The translations under genes were made by a program, and so were the position numbers. A model generated the notes under the pieces. The model was given only the letters and a program-made list of their open reading frames with translations, made no database searches and was not told where the DNA came from. Shown here piece after piece: positions 18,978 to 27,112 of a stretch of DNA of 64,000 nt (the stretch's first letter is position 1; each line of letters begins with the position of its first letter). The stretch comes from Enteractinococcus helveticum (GTDB lineage Bacteria; Actinomycetota; Actinomycetes; Actinomycetales; Micrococcaceae), in the NCBI RefSeq assembly GCF_001657475.1, contig NZ_LXEY01000008.1, positions 20,507-84,506 of the forward strand. Direction: 5' to 3'.

Positions 18978-19381
18978 CCGAACCAGGTTCAAACGCACAC
19001 CTGATGGGTGGCAAGGCTCAGGCAGAGCGCAAGCGTGCAACGTTACGTCTGGCAATCACCCAAGGTCAGATGCCGTGGACAGACTATCTTCGAGCGGCAA
19101 CCGACGACCCACAGTTACGAAACCAGTCACTGGTGCAAATCATCTCTGACGATCCGGACATTGGCTACCAAAGCGCCAGAGCGATTGTGGCCAACATGTT
19201 CAAAACGATGTACCCGCATATTCGCCAAGTTCCCAAACGGATCACCGTTGGTTGGGTGATATCCCAATGGGCATCTGGCCGACGATTTGAAGCCCTGCTC
19301 GACGCCGTGCACGATTCGCGCAAAGTGGCATTCCACGAAGGCTTCCCGTTCACGTATGGAAAGGCTTGCAACCCGCAATGA
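18968..19381 (+). CDS. mIHF-like DNA-binding protein
   Basis: 137 aa. Residues 18-85 have the plan of actinobacterial integration host factor: a basic N-terminal helix (AERKRATLRLAI), a helix WTDYLRAATD and a helix-turn segment GYQSARAIVANM that resembles the mIHF element GxxRAxxIM. About 50 residues extend beyond the usual mIHF length. It would bend or coat DNA, perhaps at the origin or at promoters. ATG 18968 is used; GTG 18959 is possible. The family call is tentative. Confidence 0.45.
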   Translation: MALAEPGSNAHLMGGKAQAERKRATLRLAITQGQMPWTDYLRAATDDPQLRNQSLVQIISDDPDIGYQSARAIVANMFKTMYPHIRQVPKRITVGWVISQWASGRRFEALLDAVHDSRKVAFHEGFPFTYGKACNPQ

Positions 19382-20238
19382 ACCACGATTTGTTTGATCA
19401 TACTGATCCAAAGGCCGCCGCTATCGACATCTGCCACTTGGCGCCGGAGCTGCAAGAACAGGCTATCGCACAGTGGCTGAGTGTCTTTGACCCATGGGTC
19501 AAACAAGTTGCTTACGGTGCCCAACAAGCCTTTGGCCGTGGACTGGCCAGGCATAAAGAAGATGACATTGTCCAGATCACCCGACTGGCTGCATGGCAGC
19601 TACTGCGGTACTACTGCGACAATCCAGACAAGGCAGTGAAAGTCCGATCACTGCGCGCGGTGATTCGCCTGCGGATACGCAATAACGTCCGCGATGAGTT
19701 TGAGCGTGACGAAACCGGTGGACTGACCGGAGCACGTTCCAGATTCCGCAACGCCCGAGAGTTGGAAACCCTAGAGTACGAACTAGCCCAGCAATTACAT
19801 CGGTCGCCGACACGTGCAGAGGTTATTGCTGAGTGGAATGCTCGGGCTTCAGGTCGCAAGGATGCTCGGCGCCAAGGTCGAGCAATTGATGACAGCGTGT
19901 TTGGGTTCCATGAAAACACCCCACCACCCATGGAGCATGAGCACATTCATGTTGAGAACTACGACGACCCTGACTATGTCTTGATGCCACAGGAATCTCG
20001 GGAGTTCCTAGAGACCGTAGTGCACTATGCCAAGATGCAAGATGAGCAGCTTGGGACTGCTGCCAAAGTCTGGCTTGATGAGTCGTTGGCCGGTGAGCGT
20101 TCGGAGCACGGTGTGCTCAAGGCCATCAAGCTTCATGCCGACTACCGGACCCTTGATGACTGCGCCAAGGCTGCCGAACAAATCCGACAACTATCCATTG
20201 TGGTGCTGCGGGAGCACTACGGTATCGACTCAGCGTAA
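19378..20238 (+). CDS. divergent sigma-70-like RNA polymerase sigma factor
   Basis: 286 aa. Residues 60-110 (EDDIVQITRLAAWQLLRYY and the basic segment RLRIRNNVRDEFERD) look like sigma region 2. Residues 113-160 (ARELETLEYELAQQL, then RSPTRAEVIAEWN) match the region 3 signature ELxxxLxRxPTxxE. Residues 225-280 could be a weak region 4. The ATG overlaps the preceding stop by 4 nt. As the only sigma-like gene seen here, it is the leading candidate to recognise the CCGGACACWRT promoters. Its own operon has no such motif, so it would be expressed first. A terminator follows. Confidence 0.6.
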   Translation: MNHDLFDHTDPKAAAIDICHLAPELQEQAIAQWLSVFDPWVKQVAYGAQQAFGRGLARHKEDDIVQITRLAAWQLLRYYCDNPDKAVKVRSLRAVIRLRIRNNVRDEFERDETGGLTGARSRFRNARELETLEYELAQQLHRSPTRAEVIAEWNARASGRKDARRQGRAIDDSVFGFHENTPPPMEHEHIHVENYDDPDYVLMPQESREFLETVVHYAKMQDEQLGTAAKVWLDESLAGERSEHGVLKAIKLHADYRTLDDCAKAAEQIRQLSIVVLREHYGIDSA

Positions 20239-20272
20239 GCTCCAGATCGGCAAGCACTCCAGACAGCACAAT

Positions 20273-20316
20273 GCCGGTGCAATGTTGCGTTCACGTTGCA
20301 CCGGCCTTGTGGTTTT
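20273..20316 (+). terminator. Rho-independent terminator of the ParA-sigma operon
   Basis: GCCGGTGCAA (20273-20282) and TTGCACCGGC (20296-20305) are perfectly complementary, and a GGTTTTTT tract follows. Confidence 0.85.
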
Positions 20317-20374
20317 TTCATCCAGTGTGTGGTGAAAGTATGGAGCGATCAGACCTCACACTGCTGGCTTATAT

Positions 20375-23300
20375 TCAATCTAGTTCAAGTAGGGTGCGAA
20401 TATCGACCGGCACCCCGGTAAACCGCACGCCTTTGTCCGTCTGCACTCGAACACCGTTGCGTGAGTTGCCGACATTGCCGCGCAACTCATACAACGTTTC
20501 AGGTGCTAAGCCCTCTTCCCAAATGCCACTCATCGCAGCCTGCTGTTTCATACCCGGCAGAATGATGGTGTCGTGATGTCGAGACGCGGTGGTGAACGCT
20601 GCGTGGGCATTTAACAGCACAACATCGCCATGTTTCGATGACCGGATGAGCCTGCCGATAGTAGGACCCTGTGGCCGGGCATTGCCCTCGGCATCAATGA
20701 GCCAGCCCAGTCGAGAGTTCAGGTGGGCATCGGTCATGCCGTCGATCTTTTCGTCGCCGTCAGAGACATACGGTGGACGCTTGGGGTCTTCAGCCGATTC
20801 GATATGCGCCTGGTGCATATCGAGGGTCAGTCGCACTGCGGTAAGAATAGACTTACCAGGTGTGGCATCTTCCTGCTCCTGGTAGTTGGACACCATATAG
20901 TCCACGATAGCTTCCCGTAGCAGTTTCTCTTTGCCCCACCGAGGGTCTTCTTTCAGATACTCACCCCACTCGGTGCCAAGACCTAGACCTTGAGCAAGTG
21001 TTCTCAAAAACGGGATGACAATCGTGATATCGGACGTGACCTCTGAAAGACGCTGCACCTTCGACTGTGGCAGTCCACGAGCCATCAGCATCTTTTGAAT
21101 CAGTTTTTGTTCATCGTGGTAATACTGAGTGAACAGTTCGGTAATCCGACGCCATCCAAATGGCCCCATGCACTGGTACAAGCCAAGCACTGCGTGCTGG
21201 GTGACCCGAGCTTGCAGGCCGGATGCTGCGGCAGTATTGATGGTGTTAGTGACATTTGGTGAGGGGTTCAGCGATCCGCGACCAATCCGCAGCATGACCG
21301 ACCGCTGTGTTGCCGATGGAACTGACAGCTCATTTTCTGCGGTGACAATCAGCTGAGCTGCTGGCTTGGACGTTTTACGAACACCCATCTCACGAGTCAT
21401 CCGCATCTTTGGTGAAGCGTTGAACGTGGAGCGGATGATGTCAGTAATGGCCGTCTCCTGGGCTTCTGATGCTCGGCGGGTGGGACTTGGCGCCAGGTCG
21501 TCGATAGTCCAGATCGGTGTGATGGACACAGCGTGTTCCATGGCGGCCCTGGTGTCTTCTGCTGAGCCGGGTAGTGCTGAGCTGAAGTCTGAGCCGTTGG
21601 CAGCCCAAAAAGCCATGATGTACTTTGCCGTCATGGACTTTCCACCGCCAGCAGGACCGTAGATGAAGATCGTTGATCGCGGATTCGACACTGGTTCAAA
21701 GATCGGCACCACCGGACGCAATGCCGACAGCAGCACGATGCCGGCAACCCCCAGATCAGTCCATGGTTCGTTATCTAAATACAGTCTGCGAATCTCGTGG
21801 AAGTCTTCAACAGCTTGGGTGCGCCATGCTTCAAGATTGTCTGCCGGGTGGTGCACCGGGTTCTCATCTGTGCCGCCAACGCCAAAACTGGTCAGGTTAT
21901 GTAGGTCGTCAGTGGTGATGCCTGGGCGTACTGATGCTGCCGACTCGTGTGACCATGCGGTGACCGTGTCGCCGACAATGAATGCAGGCATATCGCCTTC
22001 GACTGGCACCCAACCCATCTTGGTCCACTCGATGTAAGTTTCGGTGTTGTTTGAGGCGCGCTTGACGGCTTCCAACCACTTCTCGCCCTTTTGACCACGC
22101 GGCGGCCAGTGCGGGTGCATCGACAGGCCGTGGGGGATATGGGTGTCTGTCTGGCGCCACTCTGCTGGCAGCATGGATAGGATGACGATGGGTCCGACCA
22201 CGCGGTAGGTGATGACATCGTTGTCATCGGTGCGGTAAGAGACGTCAATGCCGACGTAGGCGTCTGCTGATCCACCTTCGATAGGGTCGGCTGCCTGACC
22301 GGTGAGCAGTTCCTTGTTGGTGGGTTCACGACGATCTTCAATGAAGACCACCTGACCGCCAAGTCCGACATCTGCTGGCATCCACTGCGTCCCAGAGTTC
22401 AGACCCTGATCATCAGTGGTGACTTTGAGCTCCTCGACCGCGGCAAAGTCGTCGGTGATGCGCCAGCTACCTGGTTTGACGTTCTCGTCGGTGATGCGCG
22501 GACGCTCTGGCATCTTGTGGCGAAGGTGCCCACCATCAGGGTCAATGAGGTCTTCCCAACTGCCCCGGTGCGACAAGAAATCGTCAATGCCGTCTTTGCC
22601 ACCATCGTCGGCAGTGGGTGACAGGAGTTTGACCTGGCGCACTTTTTGGTGGTTCAGCAGATGCTGACGGAACTTGCGAGCTTGATCCCAGACCTTGGGG
22701 TTGGTTTCAATATCAGCATCAAAGCCCATCCACGCCACGCGATCTGTCAGGTTCAACATGCCCAGCGAGACAGGGTCGTTTTGGAAGGTGGTGGCCGATG
22801 GCGACCGAAGCACCAGCACACGAGAGTCGATGGGTAGGGATTCCATAAAGTCCATCAGACGATCAGCGGCGTGCTCGGAGGTGTCGGTGAGCAAATCCTC
22901 GTCGGCACCATGGGCAATGAGGTGGGCGGTCATTGCTGAGTCGCCTTTGAGTAAACCTTCGGCAAATAACACGACCGGAGCTTTATCGAGCCAGGAGCTC
23001 GGCGTGGCTGGGTGAATGTCCAGATACATTGAAGCGCCTTTGGAAAAGACGTACTTCATCGGCTTGGGGTTGCCCATATCTACAGGCTCAGCAGGACGCA
23101 GTTGCCATTCTGGCTCAAAGCCATCAGTAGGTTCACCGTCGCGTTGCAGTTTAGTGTATTTGATCGAATACCAGGGCATGATCAGCCCGTCGAGTTCAAA
23201 GCCGTCGTCATCGGTTCCAACGACACCTTCAGCCACGCTGAGGTACATCAGTTGAGTCTTTTTGATGCCGACGTATTTCGCCCAGCGGTCGTATTCTTCT

Positions 23301-23530
23301 TGTGTCGAGGCTCGCCAGTAGCCACGTGCGGCAGCTACAACTGGAGCCACCGCTGAGTCGTGTAGCTTGGCCGCGGCAGCGCCGGTCATGTCTTTTCCGT
23401 AGTCATCAATCGACCAGGTGGCGTTGCCATGACTCGTGTTTACCGAGGATTTTTGGGTTTTTCCTCGACGAGATGATCGTTTTTCCGGAATGTCTGAGCT
23501 GCTGTTAGCAGTGATATCTGATTGCTCCAT
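20375..23530 (-). CDS. Toprim/DUF927-like primase-helicase, probable replication initiation protein
   Basis: 1051 aa. Residues about 60-320 resemble a DUF3854/Toprim-like region, with LFAEGLLKGDSA and WMGFDADIETN as candidate acidic motifs. A P-loop ATPase follows (GPAGGGKS near 625-632; Walker B WTIDDLAP) in a DUF927-like helicase context. Proteins of this layout act in plasmid and phage replication. It reads away from the iteron region at 23.86-24.24 kb, so it is the best Rep candidate. The motif at 23537-23547 lies 17 nt before ATG 23530, which confirms the start. Confidence 0.65.
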   Translation of the reverse strand: MEQSDITANSSSDIPEKRSSRRGKTQKSSVNTSHGNATWSIDDYGKDMTGAAAAKLHDSAVAPVVAAARGYWRASTQEEYDRWAKYVGIKKTQLMYLSVAEGVVGTDDDGFELDGLIMPWYSIKYTKLQRDGEPTDGFEPEWQLRPAEPVDMGNPKPMKYVFSKGASMYLDIHPATPSSWLDKAPVVLFAEGLLKGDSAMTAHLIAHGADEDLLTDTSEHAADRLMDFMESLPIDSRVLVLRSPSATTFQNDPVSLGMLNLTDRVAWMGFDADIETNPKVWDQARKFRQHLLNHQKVRQVKLLSPTADDGGKDGIDDFLSHRGSWEDLIDPDGGHLRHKMPERPRITDENVKPGSWRITDDFAAVEELKVTTDDQGLNSGTQWMPADVGLGGQVVFIEDRREPTNKELLTGQAADPIEGGSADAYVGIDVSYRTDDNDVITYRVVGPIVILSMLPAEWRQTDTHIPHGLSMHPHWPPRGQKGEKWLEAVKRASNNTETYIEWTKMGWVPVEGDMPAFIVGDTVTAWSHESAASVRPGITTDDLHNLTSFGVGGTDENPVHHPADNLEAWRTQAVEDFHEIRRLYLDNEPWTDLGVAGIVLLSALRPVVPIFEPVSNPRSTIFIYGPAGGGKSMTAKYIMAFWAANGSDFSSALPGSAEDTRAAMEHAVSITPIWTIDDLAPSPTRRASEAQETAITDIIRSTFNASPKMRMTREMGVRKTSKPAAQLIVTAENELSVPSATQRSVMLRIGRGSLNPSPNVTNTINTAAASGLQARVTQHAVLGLYQCMGPFGWRRITELFTQYYHDEQKLIQKMLMARGLPQSKVQRLSEVTSDITIVIPFLRTLAQGLGLGTEWGEYLKEDPRWGKEKLLREAIVDYMVSNYQEQEDATPGKSILTAVRLTLDMHQAHIESAEDPKRPPYVSDGDEKIDGMTDAHLNSRLGWLIDAEGNARPQGPTIGRLIRSSKHGDVVLLNAHAAFTTASRHHDTIILPGMKQQAAMSGIWEEGLAPETLYELRGNVGNSRNGVRVQTDKGVRFTGVPVDIRTLLELD

Positions 23531-23536
23531 GACCAG

Positions 23537-23547
23537 ACAGTGTCCGG
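23537..23547 (-). promoter_or_regulatory. CCGGACACWRT motif
   Basis: CCGGACACTGT on the minus strand, 17 nt before ATG 23530 of the putative Rep gene. Confidence 0.65.
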
Positions 23548-23670
23548 CGCAGCAGGGTTTGTCTCAGAATTCGACCGCATCACAGTCGATGAGAGTCCAG
23601 TAAGGTTGTGACGTACGTCACCAGGAGGGGAGATTGTTGAATTTTTCAAGTATGACCTAATTATCAGGTT

Positions 23671-23724
23671 GCTACCCTTGCTATGAAGCCTGTAGAGCTT
23701 GTTCATCTCTTCAGCAAGGGTAGC
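23671..23724. repeat. perfect 12-bp inverted repeat with 30-nt spacer
   Basis: GCTACCCTTGCT (23671-23682) and AGCAAGGGTAGC (23713-23724). It lies between the Rep promoter and the iterons; it may be an operator, an antisense-RNA-like structure or part of the origin. Confidence 0.6.
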
Positions 23725-23855
23725 ACATCATGTCAAGCCGTTGCCGCAAAAATTCCAGAATCCGGCGGTTTTCGATCACGCTGGTGTGATGCCCGTCGCC
23801 ACGAATGTTCGTGTTTTTCGGTGATTTCGAGACCAAAAACCACAAATGGTAACAA

Positions 23856-24242
23856 TATGTTGCCATTGGCAAGGTCGAAAAACATTCCTTGCCATCGCTG
23901 GATCGGCTTGTTTGTGCGGAAGTAGAGTTTTTCGGCAACATGGCAACACATTTGCGGAAAACACGCCTTAAGGGGTTAAGGGACAGAGTGGAAAAACCAG
24001 GGTGCACAGTGTGTCTGAATTAGGTCACAAAATTAGGTCACACAGCAGACGAGCAACGAGGGTGGGTGGGTGAGTCAGGGGGTTGCACGTAGGAAACTGT
24101 GGTGCATAATACGTTGCCATGTTGCCATAAAGTGCCCAGATCGTTGCAATAGAGCCAAGGTAGTGAAATGGCAGTGTTGCCATAGAGGAAAATATGTTGC
24201 CATTCCAAGGGTAGATGTTGCCATAAGGCCAAATATGTTGCC
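23856..24242. repeat. iteron array with consensus ATGTTGCCAT, candidate oriV
   Basis: Copies of TGTTGCCAT or close variants occur at 23856-23866, 23889-23895 (partial), 23940-23948 (inverted), 24114-24120 and 24122-24128 (adjacent), 24175-24183, 24193-24203, 24215-24224 and 24234-24242 (last base differs). The 850-bp region between the Rep-like gene and 24412 has no gene. Iterons beside rep are typical of theta-replicating plasmids, where Rep binds them. Confidence 0.75.
24018..24041. repeat. AATTAGGTCAC tandem pair
   Basis: AATTAGGTCAC occurs at 24018-24028 and 24031-24041, with an inverted TGACCTAATT at 23653-23662. A second repeat family inside the putative origin, possibly a binding site for another protein. 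Confidence 0.55.
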
Positions 24243-24394
24243 CGAGCGTGCAGAGAGTGTGTGGGCAAGAAAAGAGCAGAGCTGTATGTATGTGTATGTG
24301 AATGAGTTTGTCTTAACACATACATACTGTTAACACAGACCCCACCAATACCCCCAGGGGTATACACCCTTTGCTCACCCACAACCCCGTCACG

Positions 24395-24405
24395 CCGGAC
24401 ACTGT
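24395..24405 (+). promoter_or_regulatory. CCGGACACWRT motif
   Basis: CCGGACACTGT, 17 nt before ATG 24412. Confidence 0.65.
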
Positions 24406-24411
24406 CAGTGC

Positions 24412-25353
24412 ATGAGCAAGCCAATGACCCAAGCGCAGCAGGAACAGCAGCACAACCGCGATACCGGTGGCCGCTACACCACCAAGCCTCATTCTGAAGC
24501 TCAGGGCGTCCAATTGCCCCCGCTTGAGCTGGTGTCTGACGAAGCAGCGACCCATGCAGTTCACGATGCAACGGCGATGACTGAACCCGAGCTTGAGGCT
24601 ATTGGACCTGAAGTGGTTGAAACCATCAAGCACACCCGAAACTTCACGCCACAGCACATCCGAGCCGTGGCCTCACAGATTGGCCATCAGCGCCTTGGCT
24701 ACGATCCAATCGGAGCATCAGCCATCCGAAATGCCTTATCTCAGATGGAGCCAGAGGCGGCTCACTACGCTAGGAATTTTCTCAACCAACGCCACCCACA
24801 GGCTTTCAGCGATCAGCAATCCACGGTCCAACAGCCAGCAGCTCAGCCTGCACCGGAGCTAGAGCACCCCCTGGGTAGTCCAGACAATCCCATCAGCGCC
24901 ACCAGCGATGCCGTGCAAACCGGGGAGGTCTTTGACACCGTCGTCTCCAAAGGTCGAACATATCACCGCGCACGTGAAGGTATGGCACCGATGGAACCCC
25001 AGGCAGTCCGACTCCAAGCCGACCAAGAGCTGACCGATGATGATGTCATGAAGGTTGCTCAGATCACCGGTTATTCACTGCGTAGTGTCGGGCATGGTGA
25101 AGGTGCGTCCGACCCCGTTCGAGACTCTCCGTATTCGTTCATCCTCTACAACGACACAACCAAAGGTGATCAATACAAGCGTCTTGACCGCTTTCAGTCG
25201 TTGCTGCACACCTACGTCCACCAGGGCACACCCATACGGTCGTCGAATAAAAAGGGTCCGGGCACCGAGGGGACACGCAAGATCGAAGGGTTTGGACGTC
25301 AGGCTCCGCAGCTGGAGATCTACTATGACGACGCCGAAGTGTTTGATGGCTGA
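24412..25353 (+). CDS. hypothetical protein with N-terminal HSEA tag
   Basis: 313 aa. Residues 15-31 (NRDTGGRYTTKPHSEAQ) match the tag of the proteins at 29 and 25416. A Gln/Pro-rich linker near 140-150 separates two small regions; the C-terminal one contains LEIYYDDAEVFDG. No function is recognised. It is the first gene after the iteron region. Confidence 0.6.
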   Translation: MSKPMTQAQQEQQHNRDTGGRYTTKPHSEAQGVQLPPLELVSDEAATHAVHDATAMTEPELEAIGPEVVETIKHTRNFTPQHIRAVASQIGHQRLGYDPIGASAIRNALSQMEPEAAHYARNFLNQRHPQAFSDQQSTVQQPAAQPAPELEHPLGSPDNPISATSDAVQTGEVFDTVVSKGRTYHRAREGMAPMEPQAVRLQADQELTDDDVMKVAQITGYSLRSVGHGEGASDPVRDSPYSFILYNDTTKGDQYKRLDRFQSLLHTYVHQGTPIRSSNKKGPGTEGTRKIEGFGRQAPQLEIYYDDAEVFDG

Positions 25354-25398
25354 GCTGATCTGCAGAGGGGTGCTGGTGTCTCAGGTCTCTGCATCGCA

Positions 25399-25409
25399 CC
25401 GGACACTAG
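25399..25409 (+). promoter_or_regulatory. CCGGACACWRT motif
   Basis: CCGGACACTAG, 17 nt before ATG 25416. Confidence 0.65.
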
Positions 25410-25415
25410 CTGACC

Positions 25416-26546
25416 ATGACACACCACTTCAGCTCTGATGCAGCATCCCGACGTGAAAGCTCCCGACAGACCGACGGCAAATTCGGCCACCAACACCACT
25501 CCGAAGCAGCGGAAGTGAACCTGGCTGCCTCCCGACAGTTCACCCCTGAAGACCACATCGAATTGGGCGAGCGGCTGAGTGAATCCCTCCAAGAGTTCTC
25601 CCAAGACATCGAACAATCCTGGGTAGTGGATCACAACGAAGACTCCCAGGTCAGCTACGTCCACGAGGTCGATGCGCCAGACCGCAGCCATGAACGCGAA
25701 GAATACGACTACGAGGATACGAACCTGGTGTTTTCTATCGGCGCTGAAAATCATCTGTCCAATGGCAAAATCAACATCGACTGCGAATCACCGTCTGACG
25801 GCCACGATCTGGCTGGACCTTATGCCACCGAACTGGAAGAAAATGGCTGGCTAGTATCCGAGCATCGTAGCTCCTACGAGGCAGACAGCATGGATGACGC
25901 CATCGACTGGGCGAAAGACAAAGTGCGCTCCCGCCGACTCAATGACGCCTATGTAGCCCGTCACGACGACCGTGCACAAGTGCTAGACGATCTAGCTCGC
26001 ACCGAGAATATCGAAGTGCTGTCAGCTGTGAACCATGATGCCCAGACTTCTGACGCCATCGGCAGCTTCGCCAAATCCGAGCATTTAGAAAACTACCAAG
26101 AAGCACCCGTCGAGGTTTTAGAAAACGCCACATCGATCTACTCCAACATGCAGCAGCACCACTACGGTGTCGGTGCCAGCCTGGCTGACGAACTGCGGTC
26201 TGCCTACATCGTGTCAGCCTACGATGACGAAGGCCAGCAGAAGTGGCTCGTCTCCCACGCCTACGGTGTGCACTCCGAAACCGAGGCTGAAGAAGGCTAC
26301 CGCAACGTCGCTGTACTCGACGACCACGACGACGCCCGGAAGATGGCCCAAGATCATTCCCGACTGGAGCTAGAAGGCGGTTCGATTGCCGCCAGCTACA
26401 AGGACCTCAACGACATATTTAGCTCCCGCCAACAGGGGCACGTCATGGCCATCGACACGAATCATACCGACGGCATGATCGTGCTTCGCAAGCCCCATGA
26501 GCTTGATCCTGACCGCCACCGCAGTTCAACGGCCACGGTGTTCTGA
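25416..26546 (+). CDS. acidic hypothetical protein with N-terminal HSEA tag
   Basis: 376 aa, strongly acidic and rich in Asp, Glu and His. Residues 15-30 (RQTDGKFGHQHHSEAA) carry the shared tag. The rest (HLSNGKINIDCESPSDGHD, then several YVHE- and DDHDDAR-type segments) matches no family I know. Its charge suggests a DNA-mimic or protein-binding role, but this is a guess. Confidence 0.6.
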   Translation: MTHHFSSDAASRRESSRQTDGKFGHQHHSEAAEVNLAASRQFTPEDHIELGERLSESLQEFSQDIEQSWVVDHNEDSQVSYVHEVDAPDRSHEREEYDYEDTNLVFSIGAENHLSNGKINIDCESPSDGHDLAGPYATELEENGWLVSEHRSSYEADSMDDAIDWAKDKVRSRRLNDAYVARHDDRAQVLDDLARTENIEVLSAVNHDAQTSDAIGSFAKSEHLENYQEAPVEVLENATSIYSNMQQHHYGVGASLADELRSAYIVSAYDDEGQQKWLVSHAYGVHSETEAEEGYRNVAVLDDHDDARKMAQDHSRLELEGGSIAASYKDLNDIFSSRQQGHVMAIDTNHTDGMIVLRKPHELDPDRHRSSTATVF

Positions 26547-26552
26547 TCCTTG

Positions 26553-26563
26553 CCGGACACAGT
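26553..26563 (+). promoter_or_regulatory. CCGGACACWRT motif
   Basis: CCGGACACAGT, 16 nt before ATG 26569 of the WhiB-type gene. Confidence 0.65.
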
Positions 26564-26568
26564 AGGCC

Positions 26569-26970
26569 ATGACTACTACAGCTATATCCGTACCGACACA
26601 AGGCCTTACGCCACCGACGTTGGCTCAAGATTGGGTCGATGAGGCGATGTGCTCCCAAGTTGACCCAGAGGCATTCTTCCCGGATACCGCCGGGAGGACA
26701 GCATCTCAGGCACGCCAATACGACACCGCACGCAGCATCTGTCACCAGTGCCCAGTAATGCAGCAATGCCGTGAGCAAGTCATGGAGTTTGAGCGCGGAA
26801 CCAGCGTGTACCAGCGGTTTGGCATGTTTGGCGGACTCACCCCAGCAGAGCGCAGCGATTTGGATTCGTCACGCTTGTCGGAGCAAGAGACCGATGCCGG
26901 ACACAGTCATAGTGCAACGCAGCCCAGCAGCTACCGGATGAAGACCATCCGAGATGCCGGACACAGTTAG
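26569..26970 (+). CDS. WhiB-family iron-sulfur transcription regulator
   Basis: 133 aa. Cys28, Cys58, Cys61 and Cys67 give the exact WhiB spacing C-x29-C-x2-C-x5-C, and GMFGGLTPAER follows as the G-rich turn (a Trp is usual where Phe is here). WhiB proteins hold a 4Fe-4S cluster and bind region 4 of the principal sigma factor, changing promoter choice. A WhiB and a sigma-like factor on one replicon suggest layered control of transcription. The C-terminal 45 residues are unusual because two copies of the replicon motif lie inside the coding sequence (both read DAGHS). Confidence 0.9.
   Translation: MTTTAISVPTQGLTPPTLAQDWVDEAMCSQVDPEAFFPDTAGRTASQARQYDTARSICHQCPVMQQCREQVMEFERGTSVYQRFGMFGGLTPAERSDLDSSRLSEQETDAGHSHSATQPSSYRMKTIRDAGHS
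26897..26907 (+). promoter_or_regulatory. CCGGACACWRT motif, first of a tandem trio
   Basis: CCGGACACAGT inside the end of the WhiB gene, 60 nt before the next copy; probable upstream promoter for the SSB gene. Confidence 0.5.
26957..26967 (+). promoter_or_regulatory. CCGGACACWRT motif, second of a tandem trio
   Basis: CCGGACACAGT overlapping the WhiB stop region, 57 nt before the third copy. Confidence 0.5.
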
Positions 26971-27013
26971 CACAGCAGGTTCGCAACGCTACATCCTCGG
27001 ACAGGTTGCAGCG

Positions 27014-27024
27014 CCGGACACTGT
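27014..27024 (+). promoter_or_regulatory. CCGGACACWRT motif, third of a tandem trio
   Basis: CCGGACACTGT, 99 nt before ATG 27113 of the SSB-like gene, which has its own Shine-Dalgarno sequence. Confidence 0.55.
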
Positions 27025-27112
27025 ATAGCCAGGTGGCTGGGGATCGGCCACCGACCCTATCGCCTCGAAGACCCTGGGCGGTAGTAAAACGAAGCAAAGG
27101 AATTTGAAAACG

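Noticed and set aside
23856..24242. Repeated TTGCCAT units as a possible CRISPR array
   Set aside because: Repeats are short, unevenly spaced and in both directions; no spacers of constant length and no cas genes. Iterons fit better.
24038..24571. 177-aa minus-strand frame over the origin region
   Set aside because: It crosses the iterons and runs opposite to the gene at 24412; residue composition is not protein-like.
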